From NCBI RefSeq assembly GCF_030814955.1, contig NZ_JAUSWB010000001.1:434001-498000 (forward strand): a stretch of DNA of 64,000 nt, read 5' to 3'. Source of the stretch: Planomicrobium stackebrandtii (lineage in GTDB: Bacteria; Bacillota; Bacilli; Bacillales_A; Planococcaceae). Under the pieces are notes generated by a model, which saw only the letters and a program-made list of their open reading frames with translations, was not told the origin of the DNA and searched no databases. Of the stretch, positions 45,804 through 53,754 are shown in pieces. Numbering within the stretch: the stretch's first letter is position 1; the number at the start of each line of letters is the position of its first letter. Made by a program: the position numbers and the translations under genes.

Positions 45804-46223
45804 TCAATAGCTAATCTGCACTTCAACCCTGGGCGTCATGCTATAGAACTTTCTGACCAACATACTCACCACTTGGCTATCGTCTTGCCAGATGATCTTA
45901 GTCAGTCCATCCTTCACACCCTTCGCCAGATTATCGACGTCGGGCTTTGTAACCGGCAGCAGTAATCCCGCTTCAATTAACGCTTGTTTTGGCTTCGTAT
46001 GATATTTCTTAGGTGTCGGCTGATAGAAGGTCATTTCCAGATGTACCGGTCCTGTAATGAGCTCCTGTGGCTTATGCTGAGAAGCTACGAGCTTCACGTA
46101 TTTTTTGAAGTCCCTGGATGTTGCCGGATCGTAGAGAACCGTCTTGCCGGAAAAACTCTTCCCGGCTCTCGGTCTCCCCTGGGCTTGTGCTTCTCCCATA
46201 ATTTCAAAACTGATTGTCTCCAA
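45804..46223 (-). CDS. rusA: RusA family Holliday junction resolvase
   Basis: 139 aa. RusA fold: GEAQAQGRPRAG near the N-terminus and the catalytic KPDVDNLAKGVKDGL with distal Asp (WQDDSQV). It resolves branched DNA before packaging. TTG 46223 is chosen on GAGGGG 7 nt upstream; the earlier reading starts inside the preceding tiny gene. Confidence 0.92.
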   Translation of the reverse strand: METISFEIMGEAQAQGRPRAGKSFSGKTVLYDPATSRDFKKYVKLVASQHKPQELITGPVHLEMTFYQPTPKKYHTKPKQALIEAGLLLPVTKPDVDNLAKGVKDGLTKIIWQDDSQVVSMLVRKFYSMTPRVEVQISY

Positions 46224-46234
46224 TGGCTCACCCC

Positions 46235-46366
46235 TCAAACTATTTCCATCATGCGATCATATTCTTCTGCTAATCGCCGGTCGTTCATTTTGTCAAAGTA
46301 CTCAGGTGCTTTAAATGTCATTACGGATAAAGTGAGGATCATGGCCTCTCGTTCTTCTTTCGTCAT
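46235..46366 (-). CDS. BH0509-like tiny protein, 43 aa
   Basis: 43 aa, MTKEEREAMILTLSVMTFK... ending EYDRMMEIV. The MTKxERxxMI start and ...RLAEEYDRM end match the short BH0509-type proteins common in Bacillus phages. Start abuts the stop of the preceding gene; the rusA ribosome site lies at its end. Role unknown. Confidence 0.7.
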   Translation of the reverse strand: MTKEEREAMILTLSVMTFKAPEYFDKMNDRRLAEEYDRMMEIV

Positions 46367-46573
46367 TCAAGTTCGTCCCATCTGCTTCAAGCGGTGCTTT
46401 TTGGCCACAAGCGGCAAGTTCTTTGCCTTCTCTTCTTTTTGCGTTGTATCTAAATCTAAACGGTAATATTCGCCATTGATGTTGATAACGGTAACTCTGT
46501 CTTTTTTTGCTTTTACGATTTCCACAGTCGGCCGGTATTTCTCCCCTACTTTACGGTTGTGGATGGTAGTCAT
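46367..46573 (-). CDS. Hypothetical phage protein, 68 aa
   Basis: 68-aa basic protein starting MTTIHNRKVGEKY. A central beta section (RVTVININGEYYRLDL) suggests a small barrel. Start ATG overlaps the dUTPase end with AAGCAGG upstream. No family recognised. Confidence 0.6.
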   Translation of the reverse strand: MTTIHNRKVGEKYRPTVEIVKAKKDRVTVININGEYYRLDLDTTQKEEKAKNLPLVAKKHRLKQMGRT

Positions 46574-46574
46574 A

Positions 46575-47057
46575 TCAATAGCCTGCTTCTTGGCGCTGAT
46601 AGTTGATCTTATTTTTTTCCATATAGCTTTGCTCAATCTCTTCCCAACTAAAGCCGAGTCGTTGAGTTAATTCCGAGTATCGGTAGAAAGCTAATGAGTA
46701 CGCTTCTTCTACAAACTCGATACAGGAAATCTGGAAACATAAGTCGATCATGCAATCCTCAGTATCGCTACTCTTTTTGATATCTTGTGCAGGAACAATT
46801 ACTTTTCTGTGTTCATTGCCTATCGATAGCAAGAAGTGAAGAATATCGACCAGTTCAACCAATCCTTTTTGGGTATTGTTTTTCTTGTTTGACCAAAACT
46901 TAAAAACCTCGGGGAATTCATTTGCGCATTCGGCCACTTCTGTTAAAGTGGCGAGAATCTTTTTGCGAAGCCTGTTTTCCCCTGGCTGCACTGGATGCTT
47001 CTTTTCAATCTCCTCATCCAGTAGTTTTTGCGTCTCAAATAAATTTGTTAGATTCAT
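46575..47057 (-). CDS. Dimeric (all-alpha) dUTPase
   Basis: 160 aa. MazG/dUTPase_2 fold: metal-binding TEVAECANEF (ExxE) and ELVDILHFLL (ExxD), with a GFSWEEIEQSYMEKNKIN tail. Hydrolyses dUTP to keep uracil out of phage DNA. Start ATG 47057 after AGGGGGAATCG. Confidence 0.87.
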   Translation of the reverse strand: MNLTNLFETQKLLDEEIEKKHPVQPGENRLRKKILATLTEVAECANEFPEVFKFWSNKKNNTQKGLVELVDILHFLLSIGNEHRKVIVPAQDIKKSSDTEDCMIDLCFQISCIEFVEEAYSLAFYRYSELTQRLGFSWEEIEQSYMEKNKINYQRQEAGY

Positions 47058-47069
47058 CAACGATTCCCC

Positions 47070-47198
47070 CTATCCTTTTCTCGGCACTTCCACCACTTGA
47101 GCTTTTTCCTCTTTCAGAAATTTACGATAGCTATTTAAAAAGATAATGGGAGTAACAACCCAAAAACTTAGGACTGCAGCATTCAATATCATGACCAC
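47070..47198 (-). CDS. Small membrane protein, 42 aa
   Basis: 42 aa. Starts MVMILNAAVL; one transmembrane helix (~3-22), then a basic/acidic tail ending VEVPRKG. GTG 47198 is 6 nt after AAGGAGG; the ATG two codons later is the alternative. Too small to classify. Confidence 0.6.
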   Translation of the reverse strand: MVMILNAAVLSFWVVTPIIFLNSYRKFLKEEKAQVVEVPRKG

Positions 47199-47214
47199 GG
47201 TTTTCCTCCTTGTT

Positions 47215-47243
47215 GGTACCGACACGAATGACGGTACCTTTTT
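47215..47243 (+). terminator. Plus-facing hairpin terminator inside the early region
   Basis: GGTACCG / CGGTACC stem followed by T5 on the plus strand, although genes on both sides run on the minus strand. It may stop antisense transcripts. Confidence 0.7.
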
Positions 47244-47273
47244 ATTAGTCGCGCTTTTTGTGCGGACGTTGCA

Positions 47274-48083
47274 CTAAAACAATTGAAGTTGTTTAGTCTC
47301 GTAATTCATAATCAGCAATTCTTCTGCCTGGCCACCCACGTTTTGACCACCTACCGCTTGTTTAAATGCACCATGTCTTTCAATAGTCCAGTGGCCATAT
47401 ATCTCTTCAATAATTGGATCACCATAGTAAGATAAAATTACTTTCGCTTGAACTTGATTAAGCAATTTCCCAAGCGCGTAATGATCTTCTAACGTGAATC
47501 CACCAGCATAAAACTTTTCTCGGCCGACATACGGTGGATCAACATAAAACAATGCCTCTGGAGAATCGTACTTCTCAATAAGTGTTCTGAAATCCATTCG
47601 CTCGATCATGACGCCCTGCATTCTTTTGGCAAATCCTCTAATGATCTGGCAAGCGCTGATGTAACCCATTGCCGGATTCTGACTCGAGCTGGTGCTGTGC
47701 CGCCATCCTGTCTTTGGCACTTCTTCTGCATTTCCTTTTGATATGGCCGAACGATTCAGGTAAAAGAATCTCACTGCTTGTTCGAAAGGATCTCGAGGCA
47801 TTTCTTCCCTCCGATACCGTTCGTATAGTTCTCTGCTGTATGGAAGCTCGGTACAGCGTTCAATTAGTTTCTCTGTGTTTTCTATCGATTGCATGATGAA
47901 GTTGACTACAATGCCATCAATGTCGTTATAAACTTCATGATTCACTCGATTCTTTTGAGCAATCACATGTGCAGCTCCGCCGAATGGTTCAATGTAAACT
48001 TTATGATCTGGCATCTTACTCATGATGAAATCGGCTTGTTTACTTTTTCCGCCGAACCAGATTAACGGTGATCTTGTTTTCAT
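47274..48083 (-). CDS. Dam-type DNA adenine-N6 methyltransferase
   Basis: 269 aa, D12-class alpha group. SAM-binding PLIWFGGKSKQAD and EPFGGAAHV, catalytic DPPY (YVDPPYVGR). Probably methylates GATC or a similar short site to protect phage DNA. The start at 48083 follows GGAGGATGG; a start at 48101 is possible. No cognate nuclease gene is nearby. Confidence 0.92.
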   Translation of the reverse strand: MKTRSPLIWFGGKSKQADFIMSKMPDHKVYIEPFGGAAHVIAQKNRVNHEVYNDIDGIVVNFIMQSIENTEKLIERCTELPYSRELYERYRREEMPRDPFEQAVRFFYLNRSAISKGNAEEVPKTGWRHSTSSSQNPAMGYISACQIIRGFAKRMQGVMIERMDFRTLIEKYDSPEALFYVDPPYVGREKFYAGGFTLEDHYALGKLLNQVQAKVILSYYGDPIIEEIYGHWTIERHGAFKQAVGGQNVGGQAEELLIMNYETKQLQLF

Positions 48084-48128
48084 TCCGGATCCATCCTCCA
48101 TTCAGTGTTTCCATCAAAAGTGCGGCAA

Positions 48129-48386
48129 CTAAATGCCGTCACTCCATTTTTTAGTTGGCAATCCACCCTGGTATTCAAGAGTGTCACGCAGCTCCATTGC
48201 ATCTTTGAATCCGCATCCGCAAATCTGTTGGATGGCCGAGATACCAAATGTTCTAATTTCACGTGTCGGCTTCCAGTAAGGAATGGCCGCAACTAACTTG
48301 TCATAATTCGCATCCTTTACTTTGCCACCGGTATATTCGTTCTTGCGCTCATCAATCAGCGCTTTCGTTTCAGGTGTCATCAACAT
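48129..48386 (-). CDS. Hypothetical phage protein, 85 aa
   Basis: 85 aa starting MLMTPETKALIDERK. C-terminal part (IRTFGISAIQQICGCGFKDAMELRDTLE) is helical; it resembles the ribosomal L7/L12 C-terminal-like proteins seen in phages (an alpha-helix with KxAxELxD), but only weakly. GGAGG 12 nt upstream. Role unknown. Confidence 0.55.
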   Translation of the reverse strand: MLMTPETKALIDERKNEYTGGKVKDANYDKLVAAIPYWKPTREIRTFGISAIQQICGCGFKDAMELRDTLEYQGGLPTKKWSDGI

Positions 48387-48387
48387 C

Positions 48388-48684
48388 TCAACCACTCGCC
48401 TCCATGTGTTCCAACAGCTCCGCATTCAGTTCCTCTTCTGAGATGCTACGGAATATCGAATTTTTATATTGAGCATTCCAGTATTCTTCTGTGAATTGCA
48501 GGCCTGTATAGACTTTTGTTGCAATGATTGAACCCGGCACCGTTTGCCGTTCATCGTAGGCAATCCAAGCAGCCGGATCAGCACCGTTGATAAACCCTTG
48601 AAATGTTGCTTTTTTCCATTTGCCGTTTTCGCAAACTTCAATGCGTTCATTTTTCTTGAGTGCAGAAACTTGTTGATAGTTCAT
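48388..48684 (-). CDS. Hypothetical phage protein, 98 aa
   Basis: 98 aa, starts MNYQQVSALKKNERIEV. A small beta domain (ENGKWKKATFQGFINGADP...AAWIAYDERQTV) is followed by an acidic helix. I place the start at 48684, where ATGA overlaps the stop of the 41-aa gene, rather than at the upstream in-frame ATG 48774, which overlaps that gene. Confidence 0.6.
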   Translation of the reverse strand: MNYQQVSALKKNERIEVCENGKWKKATFQGFINGADPAAWIAYDERQTVPGSIIATKVYTGLQFTEEYWNAQYKNSIFRSISEEELNAELLEHMEASG

Positions 48685-48806
48685 CCCACGATTCGCCACC
48701 CTTCCTGTTGCCTCTTTTTGATTCCGCCTGACTTCAAAGGTTCGTAAAGCCAAACCTTTTGTCCGATTTCCCATCGATACAACAAGAGCCACTTTGCTCT
48801 TGTCAT
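48681..48806 (-). CDS. Tiny Trp/Lys-rich protein, 41 aa
   Basis: 41 aa: MTRAKWLLLYRWEIGQ... then KSGGIKKRQQEGWRIVG. It begins at the TGATG overlap with the 58-aa gene and ends with an ATGA overlap with the 98-aa gene; the double overlap is the main evidence that it is translated. Confidence 0.55.
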   Translation of the reverse strand: MTRAKWLLLYRWEIGQKVWLYEPLKSGGIKKRQQEGWRIVG

Positions 48807-48982
48807 CAGAACCACGGACTCACTTTCACTTCAATGTCCCGCTGCAAATGAACTTTCACCATATAGGCTTTAAGATCGTGATACTCCATGTCCTCGAGCG
48901 CCTCACCATTCGGCCCGTAATAGATGCCATAGCCTTTTAGTTCTTCCACCCAAAAGCCCATGTGTTTATGCCAATACTTCAT
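48806..48982 (-). CDS. Small phage protein, 58 aa
   Basis: 58 aa, MKYWHKHMGFWVEELKGYG..., rich in Tyr/Trp/His, ending EVKVSPWF. AAGGAGGACGGGAC is a strong site before ATG 48982. No family recognised. First of three overlapping genes. Confidence 0.65.
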   Translation of the reverse strand: MKYWHKHMGFWVEELKGYGIYYGPNGEALEDMEYHDLKAYMVKVHLQRDIEVKVSPWF

Positions 48983-49069
48983 GTCCCGTCCTCCTTCAAT
49001 TGTTTTCCAATCTATTTCCGTTAAATCCTCACTTTTAAGAAAAAATTGGTATTGAAAGAGTAAAAAAAT

Positions 49070-49378
49070 TTAGAACGGCAGCCACAAGTCGTCCTCTTCC
49101 TCTTCTTCTGAATCATCCAAGTCAGCGAACATAACTGTGTTAAATTTTCTTCCTGGGAACTCTTCGAACTCGACGGTTGAAGACGAACGTCCAACATAGA
49201 TTTCTTTGACAGTTAAAATTTGATTTTCAGCAAGCAATGTCTTCGCATGTTCCAGCTCGATCCCCCGTCCGTTTTCCGATAAAAAGAATACCGAGCGTCC
49301 AGCCGGACTGACCTCAGACTTGAAACGTTTGTTGAATGCGTATAAGTCGATGCCGCCGATTAGTGACATGGTTTTCAT
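49070..49378 (-). CDS. Hypothetical acidic-tailed protein, 102 aa
   Basis: 102 aa. A beta-rich body (RSVFFLSENGRGIELE...LTVKEIYVGRSSSTVEFEEF) ends in an Asp/Glu run (LDDSEEEEEDDLWLPF). Start overlaps the upstream stop (ATGA). The acidic tail may mimic DNA or bind an SSB-like partner, but this is speculative. Confidence 0.6.
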   Translation of the reverse strand: MKTMSLIGGIDLYAFNKRFKSEVSPAGRSVFFLSENGRGIELEHAKTLLAENQILTVKEIYVGRSSSTVEFEEFPGRKFNTVMFADLDDSEEEEEDDLWLPF

Positions 49379-49938
49379 TTTTTAACCTCCAATGAATCAA
49401 AATCAAATTCATTCAGGATTTTCAGCAGCCGTTCAACTTTCGGCGCTCTGAGTGCCGTCATAGCATATGTGTGAGCTTTGCTGGACAAGTTATGCTTATT
49501 CCATACAATGTGCTGCTTCGCTTCTTCCTTGGTCAGGAACAGCGTATTGGGCACGATATACTCTTCTTCTTTCACGAACGTTTCGCTGTAATACCCGTCT
49601 TCGTTGTAATCTTCGTGGACCATTTCCCAAAGCTCATCAAAGTTGCCACTGTCTATAGCTTCTTGTAAATCTTCCGGAATTTCTTCGTCATTCCCGGAGT
49701 AATCATCTTCAATGAATTCTTTTAAACCTTCAAAATCATCGAAAACGGAATGATCACCATTGTTCCAGTAGCGCTGCATATAGCCGTTGTCACAATCTGC
49801 ATTACCTGGAGCAATACGATAGGACATAATCACCCAGAAACGCGGTGATGCTTGCATATCGTAATCATGTTCGCTTTCGTAGCGAATCTGCTTCTGTAAG
49901 TCTTTAAGGAACTGCAGATCTTCTGCTTGTTTAGTCAT
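49375..49938 (-). CDS. Hypothetical acidic phage protein, 187 aa
   Basis: 187 aa, acidic, starts MTKQAEDLQFLKDLQKQIR; TTGGAGGTGCAGC precedes ATG 49938. Rich in Asp/Glu/Tyr in the middle (GNFDELWEMVHEDYNEDGYY). The composition is like DNA-mimic proteins; no family recognised. Confidence 0.6.
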   Translation of the reverse strand: MTKQAEDLQFLKDLQKQIRYESEHDYDMQASPRFWVIMSYRIAPGNADCDNGYMQRYWNNGDHSVFDDFEGLKEFIEDDYSGNDEEIPEDLQEAIDSGNFDELWEMVHEDYNEDGYYSETFVKEEEYIVPNTLFLTKEEAKQHIVWNKHNLSSKAHTYAMTALRAPKVERLLKILNEFDFDSLEVKK

Positions 49939-50299
49939 GCTGCACCTCCAAGAGATGTTTATGTTGATAGATATTTCCGATGACTTCTGCAAAGGGGCAA
50001 ATCATGACTAAATATCCTATGCTCGTATCGCTTCCGCGTGTAGTCAGTAATGCAAATCCTGCCTCTTTGAAATAAACTTGCGCTGTAACTTCATTGCCTA
50101 TTGGCGAAGAAGAATCCGCTTGAATAATATCTCCCTCGTAAATCTCAACGCCGTTCTTGTCTTTTAGGCCGGTGTACTGCAAAAACCTCAAATGTTCATG
50201 CGTGAAGAAGGAACACATATTCATGCCGGCATTCGATTCTTCCCAGCGTGTATATTGTTTTGTATGCGTGTTATAAAAGTTGAATTTAATCTCTCTCAC
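49931..50299 (-). CDS. YopX family protein
   Basis: 122 aa. YopX domain: MREIKFNFYNTHTKQY, LQYTGLKDKNGVEIYEGDII and a final EVIGNIYQ. Widespread in Firmicute phages; function unknown. GTG 50299 overlaps the previous stop (GTGA), with GGAGAG upstream. Confidence 0.88.
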   Translation of the reverse strand: MREIKFNFYNTHTKQYTRWEESNAGMNMCSFFTHEHLRFLQYTGLKDKNGVEIYEGDIIQADSSSPIGNEVTAQVYFKEAGFALLTTRGSDTSIGYLVMICPFAEVIGNIYQHKHLLEVQHD

Positions 50300-50475
50300 G
50301 CCGCCACTCTCCTAACTCGATGATTATTGATAAGCGCTACAGCAGCCTCATGATCCAGCTTGGTAATCTGCTTCAACTCCTCAAACAAAATGCTAAACTG
50401 CTGCTCGATGACAGGATCTTCGTTCTTTTGCCACGCGCCGGCTATTAGGATGAGTTGGTTCAGTAATTTATCCAT
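50296..50475 (-). CDS. Small helical phage protein, 59 aa
   Basis: 59 aa: MDKLLNQLILIAGAWQ..., helical and amphipathic, ending NNHRVRRVAA. AGGAGGAACCCC is a strong site before ATG 50475; its TGA overlaps the yopX GTG. No known family. Confidence 0.65.
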   Translation of the reverse strand: MDKLLNQLILIAGAWQKNEDPVIEQQFSILFEELKQITKLDHEAAVALINNHRVRRVAA

Positions 50476-50486
50476 TGGGGTTCCTC

Positions 50487-51314
50487 CTAGTTTTTGAGTA
50501 AGTCGTCAAACCTCGATAAGCGTCCTTTGGCAATTTGCCGGCGGTAACTGGTCGCTTTGTTTTCAATTGGCTGTGAGATTTCTAAGATGCGGTCATAAGA
50601 ACGCTTGCCAATCTGTCCCTCTAAAAACTTGGGCTCCAAATTGGAAGTAGCCATAATCGGTTTGTTGCGGCGGTACCGGTTATCGATGATCAAGAAAAGA
50701 ATTTCCTGTACCCATTCGCTTGTTTTCTCTGCGCCAATATCGTCAATGATCAGCAAATCGCAGATGTTCAATGCCTTCAAGATTTTCTCTTCGCTATCGG
50801 TATTGCCTTTGTCGAAGGTATTCTTGATTTTCTTCAACAGATCCGGCATCGAGACAAAGACCACAACTTTTGCTTGTTTGCGCAATTGATTGTGAACAGC
50901 TGCTGCTAAGTGTGATTTCCCATTACCCGGCACACCCCAAAGCAAGATGGATTCGAGACCGAATTCTTCAAAGTTGTCTGCATAGTACCGAGCAATCTTT
51001 TCCGCGTTTTCTGCACCTGGACGAGAATCAAAGTTAGCAAAATTGGATTCCTCAAACCGTTTGCCCAATTCGCTGATGGAGAACAAATCCCGCACCTCTC
51101 GTTCACGCTGCGCATTCTTGAATGTCTCGAGCTCTGCCTTCTGGATATCCGCTTCACATTTACAGATTGGCTGCACCCAGCGAGTCTTGCCTAAGACGTC
51201 GATTTCAAGTGGCGGAACAATTTCGTTGCAATGTTCGCACCGAACGCCTTCAGAGTGAGATTCCGTCCCAGTCTTCGTCAGGAGATCCTGCATGATGCTT
51301 TGGAGTGGTTCCAT
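50487..51314 (-). CDS. DnaC-like helicase loader ATPase
   Basis: 275 aa. N-terminal Zn-type cluster (CEHCN...CKCEAD), AAA+ domain with Walker A GVPGNGKSH (127-135) and Walker B LLIIDDIGAEK (~183-193), and sensor ATSNLEP. It loads the host replicative helicase onto the phage origin. GAGGGAACCCG before ATG 51314; the first 65 bp overlap the upstream initiator gene. Confidence 0.92.
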   Translation of the reverse strand: MEPLQSIMQDLLTKTGTESHSEGVRCEHCNEIVPPLEIDVLGKTRWVQPICKCEADIQKAELETFKNAQREREVRDLFSISELGKRFEESNFANFDSRPGAENAEKIARYYADNFEEFGLESILLWGVPGNGKSHLAAAVHNQLRKQAKVVVFVSMPDLLKKIKNTFDKGNTDSEEKILKALNICDLLIIDDIGAEKTSEWVQEILFLIIDNRYRRNKPIMATSNLEPKFLEGQIGKRSYDRILEISQPIENKATSYRRQIAKGRLSRFDDLLKN

Positions 51315-52110
51315 TCGGGTTCCCTCGCTTCCGTCGTTCGAATTCTTTGTCTGCAGCTACAACATCGGCCAGCGTCATGATCTTCTGACTTCTCCAAGAT
51401 GAAAGGATGCTGTCAGCAAAATTCATTTTGTTACGCGCATTGCCTTCGACTGAACGTTTCAATGCCTCATGAACCAACTCCTCAGATGATTCATCAATCA
51501 TGATGGAAATTCGTTCAGCAATATGCGGCACCAAGTGGCTGATGTTTTGTTCGTAGAAGCGAAATGCTTTTCCGGGACCATCAGCAGCAACAACTGGTTT
51601 TTGTTCTCGTTCTTCTGATTGTTGTTGTTCTTTATCCTTCTCTTTATCATTCTCTTTCTCTTTCTCTTTACGGCTGAGTATCTCGGGACTATCGGTAGCC
51701 CTGTTATACAGTATCGATACAGTATCTGATTTAACTTCATTGGCTAATTCGAGATACTTTAAAGCGAATGGTTTGTGCTTTACTTCTTTCAATTCCATCT
51801 GGACTCTGGCAACTACTTTTGGACTGTTGTTCCAATTGTATTTCGCCCAATTGAAGATGAAGATTTCCTTTGTAGGTTCGTAGTAACCGATTTTTCCGTA
51901 ATCGACAAAGCGTTGTAGCAGCTTCTCGACAGTTTCACGGTTATAGCCAGTCTCTGTCTCAATAATTCGCTTGGGTAGCTCATAGATACCAATCTGTGTT
52001 GATTTACTATTGGTCATGAGATAGATATAAAAGTATTTTTCCTCAGGTGTTAGATCCAGAACGAAAGCATCTTGCCAAAAACTGACTTGCACTTGTCTGT
52101 ACTTGCTCAT
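51250..52110 (-). CDS. Replication initiator with winged helix and DnaD-like C-terminus
   Basis: 286 aa. N-terminal winged helix (IETETGYNRETVEKLLQRFVDYGKIGYYEP) of the replisome-organiser type; a charged linker (SRKEKEKENDKEKDKEQQQS); a C-terminal helical domain (FRFYEQNISHLVPHIAERI...MNFADSILSSWR) that matches DnaD/DnaB_2. Binds the phage origin, likely inside its own gene, and recruits the loader. GAGGAGGCGCAAGG start site. Confidence 0.87.
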   Translation of the reverse strand: MSKYRQVQVSFWQDAFVLDLTPEEKYFYIYLMTNSKSTQIGIYELPKRIIETETGYNRETVEKLLQRFVDYGKIGYYEPTKEIFIFNWAKYNWNNSPKVVARVQMELKEVKHKPFALKYLELANEVKSDTVSILYNRATDSPEILSRKEKEKENDKEKDKEQQQSEEREQKPVVAADGPGKAFRFYEQNISHLVPHIAERISIMIDESSEELVHEALKRSVEGNARNKMNFADSILSSWRSQKIMTLADVVAADKEFERRKRGNPNGTTPKHHAGSPDEDWDGISL

Positions 52111-52131
52111 CCCTTGCGCCTCCTCAACTCA

Positions 52132-52833
52132 TTACGGTATATAAATCATCTTCCCAGTCAGCTCCGCTACTTCTTTTCGAAACTGTTCCTCGTTACTGTT
52201 GGAATCTGATAGATGAAGCAGCCATATTTCCTGCAGCTCCGATAAGTCATTTGCCTTTAAAAATTCTTTAATGTTCTCTAAAGAAAAGTGGGATCGCATC
52301 AATCGCTTCCTCAAGACTTCTGGTGTTCTCCCAGATAAAATGTTTTCGTCCAATATCTTTTGTGAGTAATTACACTCAACCATCAAGTGGGTAAGACCTT
52401 GGAATTTGTACTTAATGTAATAGGTATCTGTCGCGAACAGCAGCTTATCGCCAGCTGTATTGACCAGTAGAAATCCGAATGGTTCAGAGACATCGTGTTG
52501 TACATCGAACGGCAAGATGGTCCATGTGCCGATTTGAAATTGTTTCTTGTTCTCGACAGCCATGATTCGGTGATGCTCGATGCCCAGGGCGTCTTTTGTG
52601 CCATTGGATAGGTAACAGGTGATTCCGGCTTTCAGAACCTCGGGAACGCCGCTACAGTGATCTTTATGTTCGTGCGTGATCAAGCAACCCTTAATATCCC
52701 GTGTCTGAAAGTTCAACTTCCGTTGAACGTCTCGAAACTTGATGCCTGCTTCCAGGAGAAGGGGCGTGTGGCCATCCGTGATGTAGTAGCAGTTCCCCTT
52801 CGATCCAGTAGCAAGTGTCGTGATTTCAATCAT
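52132..52833 (-). CDS. MBL-fold metal-dependent hydrolase
   Basis: 233 aa. Metallo-beta-lactamase fold: THEHKDH gives the HxHxDH zinc site, plus the downstream FATDT and LLHLSD positions. Related to the YycJ/WalJ group of putative nucleases. Start ATG overlaps the recT stop (TAATG). Its place between recT and the initiator suggests a DNA-processing role. Confidence 0.82.
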   Translation of the reverse strand: MIEITTLATGSKGNCYYITDGHTPLLLEAGIKFRDVQRKLNFQTRDIKGCLITHEHKDHCSGVPEVLKAGITCYLSNGTKDALGIEHHRIMAVENKKQFQIGTWTILPFDVQHDVSEPFGFLLVNTAGDKLLFATDTYYIKYKFQGLTHLMVECNYSQKILDENILSGRTPEVLRKRLMRSHFSLENIKEFLKANDLSELQEIWLLHLSDSNSNEEQFRKEVAELTGKMIYIP

Positions 52834-53753
52834 TAGAACGGTGGAGCGTCGTCTTCTGCAGTTGCAGTTCCGACTGGCTCAGGCTCTTTCTCCTGTTTGA
52901 TTTCTGGATTTTTCTCAGCTTTTGGTGATTCAATAATTTCCGGCTTAATATCAAGTGATTCAGTATTGGCATTTTTCTTAACCTCATACTCTGGATTAAT
53001 TTCTCTTCGCTCATTTTCAAACTCATTTTCAGTGGTCCGATTGATTGCCCCGATGAATAAATCGCTGTCATCAGAAGTGTTGATGAATGCTTTAGCTGCG
53101 CGATTGATAACTGTTCGTTTAGCCATCTCTTGCGGGTACTTGTTTTGCACTGTTGCCATACTTGATTGAGACCAAGATGTTTTAATTTCTTCGATTGTCA
53201 TAACAGTCAAGAACTGCACACCGTCATCGCGCTCAATGATGCAATAGGCGCCTTCAATATCTTCTTTAATCCCTGTCGCAGCCTTCCAATCCACTTCGTG
53301 CGATTTAAAAGCCAATTGACCTCGCTGGTTATACTCCACTTCGAATTTTTCACCTTTCCAGATGACATTGGCCCAAATATCCTTAACACCGCTCATGCGC
53401 TTGATAACGGCCTGTGTGCCATGATAAGAACGAGTGAATTGCATCTTATCGCCGTAAACAATGAAGTAGCCTTGATTCTTTGCAACGCTGAGTGCTTGAA
53501 TAGCCATGTCTTGCAACGAAAAGGCGACACTTTCTCTCGTCGCACTGTCGATCAAGGAAGTTTTTTTCTTGAAATCAACTTCTGTTAATTTGAAGTAAGC
53601 AGCTTGAACCGCGTTAACGATTGAGTAATTTTCTGGAATGTTGATTTGATTGCTTTCGACCATGCTTTGAACCCTTTCGGCGACCCTAGTCACCATTGCA
53701 TTTTGTTTTTCAGCGGGCAGATTGTTTTGGTTTTCCTGTGGTTGAGTTGTCAT
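52833..53753 (-). CDS. recT: RecT single-strand annealing protein
   Basis: 306 aa, RecT/Redbeta family: SIVNAVQAAYFKLTEVDF, AIQALSVAKNQGYFIVYGDKM and AKRTVINRAAKAFI are family blocks; the C-terminus is acidic/Pro-rich. It anneals complementary single strands in phage recombination. AAAGGAGG start site. No RecE-like exonuclease gene is seen beside it. Confidence 0.94.
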   Translation of the reverse strand: MTTQPQENQNNLPAEKQNAMVTRVAERVQSMVESNQINIPENYSIVNAVQAAYFKLTEVDFKKKTSLIDSATRESVAFSLQDMAIQALSVAKNQGYFIVYGDKMQFTRSYHGTQAVIKRMSGVKDIWANVIWKGEKFEVEYNQRGQLAFKSHEVDWKAATGIKEDIEGAYCIIERDDGVQFLTVMTIEEIKTSWSQSSMATVQNKYPQEMAKRTVINRAAKAFINTSDDSDLFIGAINRTTENEFENERREINPEYEVKKNANTESLDIKPEIIESPKAEKNPEIKQEKEPEPVGTATAEDDAPPF

Positions 53754-53754
53754 A

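Noticed and set aside
47274..48083. Possible restriction-modification pair around the Dam methylase
   Set aside because: No restriction endonuclease-like gene is adjacent; a solitary protective methylase is more likely.
48426..48650. 74-codon minus-strand frame inside the 98-aa gene
   Set aside because: Shadow of the gene in the other frame; lacks a ribosome site and the overlap pattern supports the alternative chain.
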